A DNA stretch of 15,258 nucleotides from Deltaproteobacteria bacterium (lineage in GTDB: Bacteria > Desulfobacterota > JAFDIG01). Below the pieces are notes generated by a model. The model was not told the origin of the DNA, did no database searches, and saw nothing but the letters and a program-made list of their open reading frames with translations. The DNA lies in NCBI GenBank assembly GCA_019308145.1, contig JAFDIG010000019.1:1-15258 (forward strand). The letters are read 5' to 3'. The translations under genes were made by a program, and so were the position numbers. This document shows, one piece after another, positions 1-7,896 of this stretch (position 1 is its first letter; the number at the start of each line of letters is the position of its first letter).

Positions 1-1299
1 TTTGATTTTTATACAAATATTATTACTATTACCAATCTTGATACATCTGCAAGCAACTCTTATTCAACATATAAATTTTCAGACCTCGGTGATTTTATAC
101 CGACTTTTGACGGTATTTATAAAGATGCTTCTAATGATCTTGATGTATATATACAGAGCTATAACAATGGTGGTACCTTGCTTCTTTATACATTTGATAG
201 AGTGAATATGTATGTTTTTTGGGATCCTAATGTTGAAAACAATCTTTTTGATGGAGACCCCGTAAATAGTTCACTGCCTTTGCGTGCTCAATTTGATTTT
301 TCAACAGATACGCTTACCATTTTTGATATTCCCTCTGGCACTTCTACCTCTTATTCAACTGCTATATTTGCTGCTCCAGGAGGTTTGATTGCACAATTAC
401 AAGCAAGACTAAATCTCGGAATGCAATATATTTGTACAAAGGATATAAATAATTTTATGAATTTGATTGATCCTACCTATATGGATAATGGAGAGGATTA
501 TAGTGAGTTTCAACAAGATATGCAGGCTTTTATGAGTGTTATTACATGTGGAAACCCAGCAAGATTTGTTGTTGAAAGGGCACAAAGTTCTGGTGATTTA
601 GCAGAAGCAATGGTTAAAGAGGAGATTGTTAACCTCACACCATCTGAGGCAGCACCAGCCGAATTATGTGAAAGGATAAAGATGTTTTTTAAAAACAGCG
701 GTGGTTCTTGGTTGATCTATGGAAACCAAGAACAGTTTGAAGCAAAGGTCTCTACCAGCTGGTCAAGTAGTTGGTCAGGGCTTTATTTTATGATTTCTAA
801 TGAATATGATAAATTAGGAAACATTAGCTCAGTAACTGTATCAGGACCTAATGTTACTAACTTCCCCCTTGAGCTAACAGATACAGAAGAAAAGGAATGG
901 TCAGGATTTTTCCCAATTGATTTATCTCTTATCTCAATTGGTGATACTTATACCTTTACAATAGTAACAGATAGTGGGACTATTACAAAAAGTGTTGCTA
1001 TTACATCTAAGTTAGCAACTCTTCCCACTCCTGTTTCACCTGCTCCAGGTGCAACAGGGGTAAGCACAACCCCAACCTTTAGCTGGAATCTTATAACAGG
1101 AGCAGAGAACTATGAAATTACTATCTCTACCACCCCGAGTGAAGACGGAATATTTTCAGAAGAACTGATAACATTTAAAAACCAGATACAATATCTTGGA
1201 CCTACTCTTTCATCAGGGACAACCTATTATTGGCAGATCAGAGCTTACAATGATAGTAGCACCGCATTTTCCGATTGGAATAGTTTTACTACTCAATGA
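1..1299 (+). CDS. Secreted/surface protein with C-terminal Fn3-like domain (5' end outside window)
   Basis: The reading frame is open from base 1 with no stop, so this is the 3' part of a longer gene; 432 residues are visible. The TTG at 178 lies inside the frame and is not a believable start. The composition is that of an exported protein: rich in Ser, Thr, Asn and aromatics, with few Lys-rich helices. Residues about 340-432 form a fibronectin-III-like beta sandwich, opening with a Pro-rich linker (PVSPAPGATGVSTTPTFSW) and ending with a GTTYYWQIRAY strand. Residues about 200-245 contain an amphipathic stretch (NFMNLIDPTYMDNGEDYSEF) that faintly recalls NTF2-like folds; this is a guess. The signal peptide or lipoprotein box would lie upstream and cannot be seen. 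I do not recognise the family. A surface role is inferred from composition and the Fn3 domain only. Confidence 0.8.
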   Translation, partial: FDFYTNIITITNLDTSASNSYSTYKFSDLGDFIPTFDGIYKDASNDLDVYIQSYNNGGTLLLYTFDRVNMYVFWDPNVENNLFDGDPVNSSLPLRAQFDFSTDTLTIFDIPSGTSTSYSTAIFAAPGGLIAQLQARLNLGMQYICTKDINNFMNLIDPTYMDNGEDYSEFQQDMQAFMSVITCGNPARFVVERAQSSGDLAEAMVKEEIVNLTPSEAAPAELCERIKMFFKNSGGSWLIYGNQEQFEAKVSTSWSSSWSGLYFMISNEYDKLGNISSVTVSGPNVTNFPLELTDTEEKEWSGFFPIDLSLISIGDTYTFTIVTDSGTITKSVAITSKLATLPTPVSPAPGATGVSTTPTFSWNLITGAENYEITISTTPSEDGIFSEELITFKNQIQYLGPTLSSGTTYYWQIRAYNDSSTAFSDWNSFTTQ

Positions 1300-1300
1300 G

Positions 1301-1335
1301 AAATAAAAAAGGCGGTAAATCCGCCTTTTTTATTT
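1301..1335. terminator. Bidirectional rho-independent terminator
   Basis: A perfect inverted repeat: arm 1301-1315, loop TAAAT at 1316-1320, arm 1321-1335. The GC core is GGCGG/CCGCC, flanked by A6 on the left and T6 on the right, so it gives a U-tract when read from either strand. It starts two bases after the stop of the plus-strand gene and 18 bases beyond the stop of the minus-strand carboxyltransferase gene. It can therefore end both converging transcripts, including the long catabolic operon. Confidence 0.9.
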
Positions 1336-1352
1336 TGATGATAAAAAATAAT

Positions 1353-2897
1353 CTATAAAGGAATATTTCCATGTGTTGAAGATTTTATCTTCTTTCTTTC
1401 TGAAAGGATCGATTCTAATGTTTTTATCAAAATATCTCTTGTTTCAGCAGGTTCTATGATATCATCGATAAAGGTTGAGTATGCCATAGGGTAAGCTGTA
1501 GCTGCTTCTTTGAATTCCTTGATCTTCTCATTTATAAATCTTTCTGGATCTTTAGCCTCTTTGAGCTCATTTTTAAAAAGAACCTTGACTGTTGCCCTTG
1601 CGCCCATAACAGCAGATTCTGCGATTGGCCAAGCATATACAACATCTACACCTAAATCCTTATCTATACCCATTGCTGGCTTTGCCCCACCATATGCCTT
1701 ACGAATAAGCACGGCTATCTTTGGTACATGAGCTTCTGCAATAGCATATGGAACCTTTGCCCCATGTCTAAGAATGCCACCATGCTCCTGTTTTGACCCA
1801 GGAAGGTACCCTGTGGTATCAACAAGCATAATTAATGGAATATTAAAGCAATCAGCAAATCTTAAAAATCTTGCTAACTTGTCTGATGCATCAATATCTA
1901 AAGAACCTGCTAAGAAAAGAGGTTGATTTGCAACAATGCCAACTGAATATCCGTTAAGTCTTGCAAAACCTGTAATAATATTTTTTGCAAACTCTGGCTT
2001 TATCTCAAAAAAATCTCTATTATCTACAATGGCTTTTATAAGCTTTAACATATCATATGGTTTTTTGCTATCACTTGGAACAATATCCAATAGCTCCTCA
2101 TTTATTCTTGGAGGATCATCGCTTCCTTCTATCCTTTGAGGTAATCTCTCATTATTAGATGGCAGGTAACTTAAAAGCTTTCTTATGGCATCAAAACATT
2201 CATCCTCACTTTTAAATCGCCTATCCCCTAAACCAGAGAGCTGACAATGAACCTTTGCACCCCCAAGTGCTTCCATATCAATATCTTCCCCAAGCTCTTC
2301 TTTTGTGCCTTTAGGCCCGGTTGCAAAAGCAAAGCCACTACCATCTACAAAAAATACAAAATCTGTTAAAGCTGGTCCATAAGCAGCATTTCCTGCACAT
2401 GGGCCTAATATTGCTGAAATTTGAGGTATAACACCTGAATTTATAATGAATCGTTTAAATGTTGAATAACTTGAGGGGTTTATATATGTATCCTTTTCAA
2501 GTCTTCCACCTGCACTATCCCAAAGGCAGATCATCGGGACACCTATTTTTCTTGCTTTATCCATAATGTTTGTCATCTTAAGCCTATGAACTTGTCCAAA
2601 TGTTCCTTCCCAAACTGTTTTATCTTGTGCAAATATACATACTTTTCTACCCTCTATTTTCCCATAACCAACAACAATTCCATCACCATAAATATCATGC
2701 TTTGCTTCTTCCTTCATTGCCCCGAGCATGCCTATCTCTACAAAGCTTCCTAAATCAAGCAAACGGTTGATTCTTTCCCTTGCAGTAAGCCTTCCTTTTT
2801 TATGCTGTTTTAAGATCTCTTCTTTTCCTCCTCCAGAAAGTGCTATACTCTTTTTTTCTCTAAGTTTCTCTATTGCTTTTTTAAGCTCATCATCCAT
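1353..2897 (-). CDS. Biotin-dependent acyl-CoA carboxylase, carboxyltransferase subunit (PccB/MmdA family, divergent)
   Basis: A 514-residue protein, the usual length for PccB or MmdA carboxyltransferase subunits, which move CO2 between carboxybiotin and an acyl-CoA. The N-terminal half has the family start (GRLTARERINRLLD, 36-49) and a first oxyanion loop GPCAGN (165-170). The C-terminal half has the second loop AYGGAKPAM (401-409), then YAWPIAESAVMGA (421-433) and the usual HGNIPL tail. Two positions are unusual. The first-loop Gly-Gly is Gly169-Asn170. The position equivalent to the specificity residue of Streptomyces PccB (Asp422) appears to be Pro407, after Lys406. No biotin carboxylase, biotin carrier or decarboxylase membrane subunit lies nearby, so partners must be encoded elsewhere and the direction (carboxylation or decarboxylation) is open. 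The start is ATG with a GAGG about 13 bases upstream. It is the last gene of the operon, 26 bases after the hydratase gene. Confidence 0.9.
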   Translation of the reverse strand: MDDELKKAIEKLREKKSIALSGGGKEEILKQHKKGRLTARERINRLLDLGSFVEIGMLGAMKEEAKHDIYGDGIVVGYGKIEGRKVCIFAQDKTVWEGTFGQVHRLKMTNIMDKARKIGVPMICLWDSAGGRLEKDTYINPSSYSTFKRFIINSGVIPQISAILGPCAGNAAYGPALTDFVFFVDGSGFAFATGPKGTKEELGEDIDMEALGGAKVHCQLSGLGDRRFKSEDECFDAIRKLLSYLPSNNERLPQRIEGSDDPPRINEELLDIVPSDSKKPYDMLKLIKAIVDNRDFFEIKPEFAKNIITGFARLNGYSVGIVANQPLFLAGSLDIDASDKLARFLRFADCFNIPLIMLVDTTGYLPGSKQEHGGILRHGAKVPYAIAEAHVPKIAVLIRKAYGGAKPAMGIDKDLGVDVVYAWPIAESAVMGARATVKVLFKNELKEAKDPERFINEKIKEFKEAATAYPMAYSTFIDDIIEPAETRDILIKTLESILSERKKIKSSTHGNIPL

Positions 2898-2923
2898 CTT
2901 ATATAACCTACCTCAAATAAATT

Positions 2924-3694
2924 TTATTCACCCTTAAATTTTGGTTTTCTTTTTTCAAGATAAGCTGCTATCCCTTCCTTTGTGTCATGAGTTTTGTATA
3001 ATTCACCGTAGAGCTTTGATGAAAACCTCAATGCATCATCTTCTTTAAGTTCAAAAGAAGAATTTATTGCCTTTTTTGCAAAGTTTATTGCAATAGGACC
3101 CTCTGCTATCTTTTTTGCCAGTTTAAGAGCAACATTCATCAGTTCCTCTTTTGATGTGATCTGATTTATTAATCCAATCCTTTCTGCCTCTTTTGCATCT
3201 ATTATGCGAGAAGTAAATATAAGTTCTTTTGCTCTTCCAATACCGATTAACCGCGGAAGCCTTATATTTGCTCCATATCCTGGGATAATACCTAATTTAA
3301 TTTCAGGTTGCCCAAGTTTGGCATTATCAGAAGCAATTCTTAAATCACATGCCATAGCAAGCTCAAGTCCTCCACCTAATGCCCAACCATTTATTGCAGC
3401 AATAACAGGAATTCTCATCTTTTCAATAAAGGTAAAGATTTTACTGCCTTCAATTGATGCTTGTTCAGCATCTTCAGGAGTGTAGTCCTTCATTGGTTCA
3501 ATATCAGCGCCAGCCACAAAAGAATCTGCTTTACCTGTAATTATTGCGACTCTTATATCTTTTTTGGAGTTGATATCTTTCATTATTTTATAAAGTTCTG
3601 ACCTTACCTCTCTGTTAAGAGCATTCCTCTTCTCTGGCCTATTGATAGTAATAATTGCTATTTTCCCTTTTATTTCCAAAAGAACTTTATTCAA
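2924..3694 (-). CDS. Enoyl-CoA hydratase/isomerase (crotonase) family protein
   Basis: A 256-residue crotonase-fold protein of standard length, expected to hydrate a 2-enoyl-CoA or do a related reaction in the cytoplasm. The oxyanion-hole segment FVAGADI is at 59-65. Both glutamates used by classical hydratases are present: Glu111 in ALGGGLELAMACD and Glu131 in GQPEIKLGIIPG. The segment that is normally GGTQRLPR reads GANIRLPR (141-148), so the wall behind the second Glu differs from the common type. The start is TTG at 3692-3694, supported by an AAAGG Shine-Dalgarno eight bases upstream; no ATG fits. It lies 61 bases after the dehydrogenase gene and 26 before the carboxyltransferase gene. 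The substrate is unknown. CaiD-like or dienoyl-CoA hydratase roles are possible but not shown. Confidence 0.9.
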   Translation of the reverse strand: MNKVLLEIKGKIAIITINRPEKRNALNREVRSELYKIMKDINSKKDIRVAIITGKADSFVAGADIEPMKDYTPEDAEQASIEGSKIFTFIEKMRIPVIAAINGWALGGGLELAMACDLRIASDNAKLGQPEIKLGIIPGYGANIRLPRLIGIGRAKELIFTSRIIDAKEAERIGLINQITSKEELMNVALKLAKKIAEGPIAINFAKKAINSSFELKEDDALRFSSKLYGELYKTHDTKEGIAAYLEKRKPKFKGE

Positions 3695-3755
3695 AATAAT
3701 ATCCTTTTAAAAAATATTGCTTTTATACAGGTATTTATGGTTTTAAATAATTAAA

Positions 3756-4853
3756 TCATGGGATCAAGACAACCTTTATTGGTTCTTCTTCTGCAAATTC
3801 TCCACCAGCAATTTGAACAGCCTTTTCTGCCTCTTCAACCTTGAATCTATGAGTTACCATATTATCAAGAGGGTATTTGTTTGACTCAGCAAGCTTAATA
3901 GCAGGCAAAACTGATTTGATATCCTGGCTAAATACCCCTAAAACAGTTAACTCTTTTATAATCATCTTATCAAGAACAACAGGGATTTCCTTTGTGGAGC
4001 CATAGAGACCAGGCATAACAACCCTACCATGTTGCTTAACAAGATCAAATATAATTTTTGCACCAGCAGGGCTTCCACTTACATCCATCGCAATATCAGC
4101 CATATCTCCATTTGTAATATCCTTAACTGAAGCAATTAAATCCTCTTTGTCAACATCAATTATATAATTTGCACCAAATTGTTTTGCCAGCGCAAGCCTC
4201 TTTTTATCTTTTGATCTGCCTGCTATAATAATATTTGAAGCACCAGACTCTTTAGCAACAATAGCAGCAGCCAATCCTTGTTGCCCAGGACCTATAATTA
4301 CCACGGTTTCACCAATGGAGATATTACCTTTATGCCTTAGCCAACGGATCGCATTTCCTAAAACAGCGGAGATCAAAACCCCTGTTTCAGGTGAAATATT
4401 ATTGCTTACTTTGTGCACCATTGCCCTTGGATGAAGATAAACATATTCACCATAACCTCCAAATAGATGTGGTGGATTTTTACAAGAGATCATGGAACCA
4501 TAATTTAAGTTTTTTTCACATGTTATATAATTACCAGTAATACAAGAATAACACTCCCCACAACCAAAGGCATATTCAAGGATAACCCTATCCCCTTTTT
4601 TTAATTTATTCTTTTCTGCAAATCTTTCTCCTATCTCTTCTATGTAACCAATGATTTCATGTCCCATAATGATAGGATATGGCCTAGGAGCTTTAAATGC
4701 TTTCCCATTATAAATACCAGGATCTGACCCACATACCCCTGTCATCTCCACTTTTAAAAGCGCATCATCATCTTTTATTTTTGGAATATCAAATTCCCAC
4801 ATCCTCATTTTTCTTGGTCCTTCAAGAACCATTGATCTTGTTTTCCCTTTCAT
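3756..4853 (-). CDS. Zinc-type medium-chain alcohol dehydrogenase (MDR) family protein
   Basis: A 365-residue MDR enzyme, expected to oxidise or reduce an alcohol/carbonyl with NAD(P). Catalytic-zinc residues Cys41 (GVCGSD) and His65-Glu66 (GHE) are present. The structural-zinc loop is complete: Cys98, Cys101, Cys104, Cys112. The Rossmann motif is GPGQQG (188-193), and the end of beta-2 reads AGRS with Arg213 where an acidic residue would favour NAD, which hints at NADP(H). The third catalytic-zinc ligand, usually Cys or Glu in the segment around 160-170, is not seen; the segment is ISAVLGNAIRW. The start is ATG with an AAAGGG about 11 bases upstream. Being placed between ligase and hydratase genes suggests that it acts on a hydroxyacyl-CoA or a hydroxylated acid. 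The substrate is not deducible. Confidence 0.88.
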   Translation of the reverse strand: MKGKTRSMVLEGPRKMRMWEFDIPKIKDDDALLKVEMTGVCGSDPGIYNGKAFKAPRPYPIIMGHEIIGYIEEIGERFAEKNKLKKGDRVILEYAFGCGECYSCITGNYITCEKNLNYGSMISCKNPPHLFGGYGEYVYLHPRAMVHKVSNNISPETGVLISAVLGNAIRWLRHKGNISIGETVVIIGPGQQGLAAAIVAKESGASNIIIAGRSKDKKRLALAKQFGANYIIDVDKEDLIASVKDITNGDMADIAMDVSGSPAGAKIIFDLVKQHGRVVMPGLYGSTKEIPVVLDKMIIKELTVLGVFSQDIKSVLPAIKLAESNKYPLDNMVTHRFKVEEAEKAVQIAGGEFAEEEPIKVVLIP

Positions 4854-4888
4854 TTTTTATATTTCCCTTTTATTCATCTTTTTTGATT

Positions 4889-6439
4889 TTATTTTAAATG
4901 AGAAGTTTTTAAATCCTTTTCAATTAGCTTGCTTTTCATAATTCTTCCCATTGCATTTTTGGGAAGCTCATCAATATATTCTATAACCCTTGGAACCTTG
5001 AAATCTGCAAGGGTTTCTAAACACCAGTTTATAATCTCTTCATCTGAAATGGTCTCATTTTCTTTAACCACCACAAAGGCTTTTATCTCATCATCTCCAT
5101 AATCAGAAGGGATGCCAACAACAGCAGACTCTTTCACCTTAGGATGGCTATTTATAACAGACTCAACCTCAATAGCTGATATATTTTCCCCTTTTTTCCT
5201 TAATATATCTTTGCCTCTACCAACAAAGAAAAAGTAGCCTTCCTCATCTTTGTAACCTCTATCACCTGTATAGAGAAATCCATTTTTAAGCACGGCTTTG
5301 GTTGCCTTAGGATCCTTATAATAACCATCCATAACAGCTTGATTCTTTATGATGATCTCACCAATCTCATTAGGTAGCTTCTCTTCATTTTTTTCATCAA
5401 CAATTTTTATAATATTTTCACCATAACCTTTAGGAGGTTTCATTGGGTACCCAATTCCACCATCTTTGCTTATCCCATCTTTTGGACTCATTATACCAAG
5501 AGGAGATTCAGTAAGACTATATATAGTTTGAAGTTTTACAGAAAATTTTTTCTCAAAATCCCTGTAATGATTTTTGGGTGCTCCTCCTGCTATAATTTTT
5601 TCAACAGACGTTCTAATGTCTTCACCATCTTTATACCTATTATAAAGAATTGATGCAGAAGCTAAAACCAAAACCATTTTTGTTGGTTTATATTTTTGAA
5701 CATCCTTCCAGATATTGGATGCACTAAATCTTTCAAGTAGTACTAAGCTTGCGTTAGCAGATAAAGACCCCATAGTAGAGTAACATTGAGCATTTATATG
5801 AAAAAGTGGATTAGGAGTCATGATTTTATCATCTTGTGTAGCACCAATTGTTTCTGCATAGGATTTCCCTGTTAATATATATGTCCTATTGGTAAGCATT
5901 ACACCTTTTGGAGTGCCTGTTGTACCAGATGTATATGGGTAGACAACATGATCATCTTCTAAGAGTTTACACCATTTTAGGTCTTCATCTTCATCTTTAA
6001 AAATTTCCCAGTAATTTAAAACATTTGAGAAACTCTCTTTGCCGATGTTTATGATCGTATTTATCTTTGTTTCTTTTTTTAGATTAAGTATGGTTTGCAA
6101 AAATTTATCAGTAGTAATAATTAGATTCGCATCAGAATGGTTTAAGATATAAGATACCTCTTTTTCCTTTAATGCAATATTGATTGGCACCATAATGGCG
6201 CCTATCTTATTTATAGCAAACCAGCTTAATAGAAATTCGGTCATATTAGGAAGCAATAAACAAATTTTATCATTTTTTTTGACATTTAATTTCAAAAGTC
6301 CATTTGCAATTTTATTTATTTTAATATTGAAATCTTTATAGCTTAACTTTTCTTCTTTAAAGAATAGAAATATCTTATCAGGAGATCTATTTGCATTATA
6401 CTCAATCAGGTCCCTAATGGTTTTGATCTTTTGTTTCAT
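4889..6439 (-). CDS. AMP-forming acyl-CoA synthetase, CaiC-like
   Basis: A 516-residue member of the acyl-adenylate-forming superfamily, which joins a carboxylic acid to CoA using ATP. The P-loop A3 is YTSGTTGTPKG (169-179), A5 is YSLTE (307-311), and A7/A8 runs from YTGDRGY (390-396) to GRGKDILRKKGENIS (407-421). The segment PLFHINAQCYSTMGSLSA (211-228) and the whole layout and length resemble E. coli CaiC (betaine/carnitine-CoA ligase) more than long-chain FadD. In the A10 motif (PKNAMGRIMKSK, 493-504) the invariant adenylation lysine is Arg499; the codon is AGA. Activity for the adenylation step is therefore uncertain. The start is ATG with a GAGAG purine stretch upstream. Neighbours lie 23 bases before and 35 bases after. 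It may serve a different step or intermediate from the PaaK-like ligase next to it. Confidence 0.9.
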   Translation of the reverse strand: MKQKIKTIRDLIEYNANRSPDKIFLFFKEEKLSYKDFNIKINKIANGLLKLNVKKNDKICLLLPNMTEFLLSWFAINKIGAIMVPINIALKEKEVSYILNHSDANLIITTDKFLQTILNLKKETKINTIINIGKESFSNVLNYWEIFKDEDEDLKWCKLLEDDHVVYPYTSGTTGTPKGVMLTNRTYILTGKSYAETIGATQDDKIMTPNPLFHINAQCYSTMGSLSANASLVLLERFSASNIWKDVQKYKPTKMVLVLASASILYNRYKDGEDIRTSVEKIIAGGAPKNHYRDFEKKFSVKLQTIYSLTESPLGIMSPKDGISKDGGIGYPMKPPKGYGENIIKIVDEKNEEKLPNEIGEIIIKNQAVMDGYYKDPKATKAVLKNGFLYTGDRGYKDEEGYFFFVGRGKDILRKKGENISAIEVESVINSHPKVKESAVVGIPSDYGDDEIKAFVVVKENETISDEEIINWCLETLADFKVPRVIEYIDELPKNAMGRIMKSKLIEKDLKTSHLK

Positions 6440-6462
6440 TTATTTCTCTCTTTTTAAAACAA

Positions 6463-7839
6463 TTATTTTTTATTATAAAGTTTTTCAAAAATCGGGGTTT
6501 TATGAGTTGATTTTTCAAATGTCCCAGGAGGAACAAGGGTTACATCAGGGTTGATCTTAATTTTATCATGTAGCTCTTCTGCAATTTCTTTAGCAAGGGA
6601 TTCAAGTTGAGATTTTTCAACGCCAATTCCATACTCTATCTTTAATTTCAATGGTGGTGTAACCCTTGGAGGTGGATCGCTTAAAACTATCCTCATCTCT
6701 CCTGTGACTTTTGGACGAAAATCGGTAACTATCTTTTTAATAGCAGCAGGGTAAACATTTACACCTTTTACAATCAGCATATCATCACTTCTTCCTATAA
6801 TTTTTGCTCTTATTCCCTTAAATCCACACCCAGGGCACTCAGATGTAAAAATCTCAACTACATCCCCATATGCATATTTAATAGCAGGACATGCTTCTCT
6901 TTCAAGAGATGTATGAACCATTTCTCCTATTGCCCCATCTTTTATCTCTATTGGCTCTTTTGTTATTGGATCAACAAGATCTTGATAGCTTGTGCAAACA
7001 TTAGGGGATAATGCATGAAGCCCCTGATATTCATCAAAACCACAAGATACGCCTAAAGCATTTCCTGCTGGGGCCCAGTAGTCATAAGTTTTACACTTGT
7101 ACGCATCTTCAAGTTTTTTCTTTATTTCTGGGATTGCTATTCCTATCTCTCCAGTTAGTAATAATCCTTTTAAATTAAAAGAACTTACATCTTTATTTAT
7201 AACCTTTGGTGCTTTATCTATTAGATATTCAGCTAAAGAGGGAGTACAGGCAAGGTAATTAGGTTTTGTTAATTGAGCAAATTGAAGTAGTATATCTGTT
7301 CCTGCTCTTGCATCAATGTCAATAGGAAGCGCACCTATAAACCTTAACCCCCATAATGTCATTGTTGTTGCATAAACACCAAGAGCAAAAAAGAATAAAA
7401 CTCTCTCACCAGGAGAAACCCCGATAAACTTAAACCTATGGCCTAAATTTTTTCCAATAAAATTCAGATCTTTTTTAGTAAAAGTATATGTAAAGGTTGG
7501 TGTCCCAGTTGTTCCACTTGTTGTACCTGTCAGATAAACCTTTTTAACATCTGCACATAGATGAATACCAAAAGGATGACCATATTTCTCAAGCGATTCT
7601 TTAGCAAGTCTCCTTTCAGTATCTTTGGTCATGAAAATAGGAAGTTTTCTTAAAGCATCAATGGTTGTTATATCTTCTGGTTTTGCCCCTATCTCATCAA
7701 ACTTTTTCTTGTAAAAGGATGAATTATCATAACAATATCTAAGTTGTTTGACCAATTTTTTTGCCTGGTATATCTCTATCTCTTCAAGTGACATCCTATC
7801 CATTTCAGGCATAGCATAGTATCTTCTCCTCTTTATCAA
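6463..7839 (-). CDS. Phenylacetate-CoA ligase (PaaK) family protein
   Basis: A 458-residue PaaK-family adenylate-forming ligase, slightly longer than typical (about 430-440). It has the N-terminal YCYDNSSFYKKKF segment (35-47), the P-loop TSGTTGTPT (107-115), the GRSDDMLIVKGVNVYP motif (349-364), and a C-terminal AMP-binding_C_2-like domain with a candidate catalytic Lys447. Cys266, His275, Cys335 and Cys338 (CPGCG) could form the metal site seen in many PaaK-like ligases. The A5-equivalent segment is YWAPAGN (254-260), so the usual Mg-ATP Glu (YGLTE/SE) is Gly259. The substrate may be an aromatic or other bulky carboxylate; phenylacetate itself is not established. The start is TTG at 7837-7839, chosen because a strong AAGGAGG lies nine bases upstream; Met10 is the next in-frame ATG and is less well placed. 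The gene follows the permease by 57 bases. Confidence 0.88.
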   Translation of the reverse strand: MIKRRRYYAMPEMDRMSLEEIEIYQAKKLVKQLRYCYDNSSFYKKKFDEIGAKPEDITTIDALRKLPIFMTKDTERRLAKESLEKYGHPFGIHLCADVKKVYLTGTTSGTTGTPTFTYTFTKKDLNFIGKNLGHRFKFIGVSPGERVLFFFALGVYATTMTLWGLRFIGALPIDIDARAGTDILLQFAQLTKPNYLACTPSLAEYLIDKAPKVINKDVSSFNLKGLLLTGEIGIAIPEIKKKLEDAYKCKTYDYWAPAGNALGVSCGFDEYQGLHALSPNVCTSYQDLVDPITKEPIEIKDGAIGEMVHTSLEREACPAIKYAYGDVVEIFTSECPGCGFKGIRAKIIGRSDDMLIVKGVNVYPAAIKKIVTDFRPKVTGEMRIVLSDPPPRVTPPLKLKIEYGIGVEKSQLESLAKEIAEELHDKIKINPDVTLVPPGTFEKSTHKTPIFEKLYNKK

Positions 7840-7896
7840 TTTTTTATTCCTCCTTTTATAAGAATCAATTTTTTTATCTGTAAGAAATTTTTTATT

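Noticed and set aside
178..180. TTG as the start of the first plus-strand gene
   Set aside because: The same frame is open back to base 1 with similar secreted-protein composition, so the TTG is an internal Leu codon.
2924..4853. Hydratase plus Zn-dehydrogenase as the Dch/Had (BamR/BamQ) pair of the benzoyl-CoA pathway
   Set aside because: Sizes fit, but the ring-opening hydrolase, benzoyl-CoA reductase and thiolase genes are absent and no diagnostic motif for those two enzymes can be claimed by eye.
2924..6439. CaiC-like ligase plus crotonase as a carnitine (cai) operon
   Set aside because: No CaiA, CaiB or CaiT homologue is present and the importer is of TRAP type, so only family-level resemblance is claimed.
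7840..7896. Terminator between the TRAP permease and PaaK-like genes
   Set aside because: Only scattered AT repeats (AGAAT/ATTCT at long distance) and no GC stem; the operon is taken to continue.
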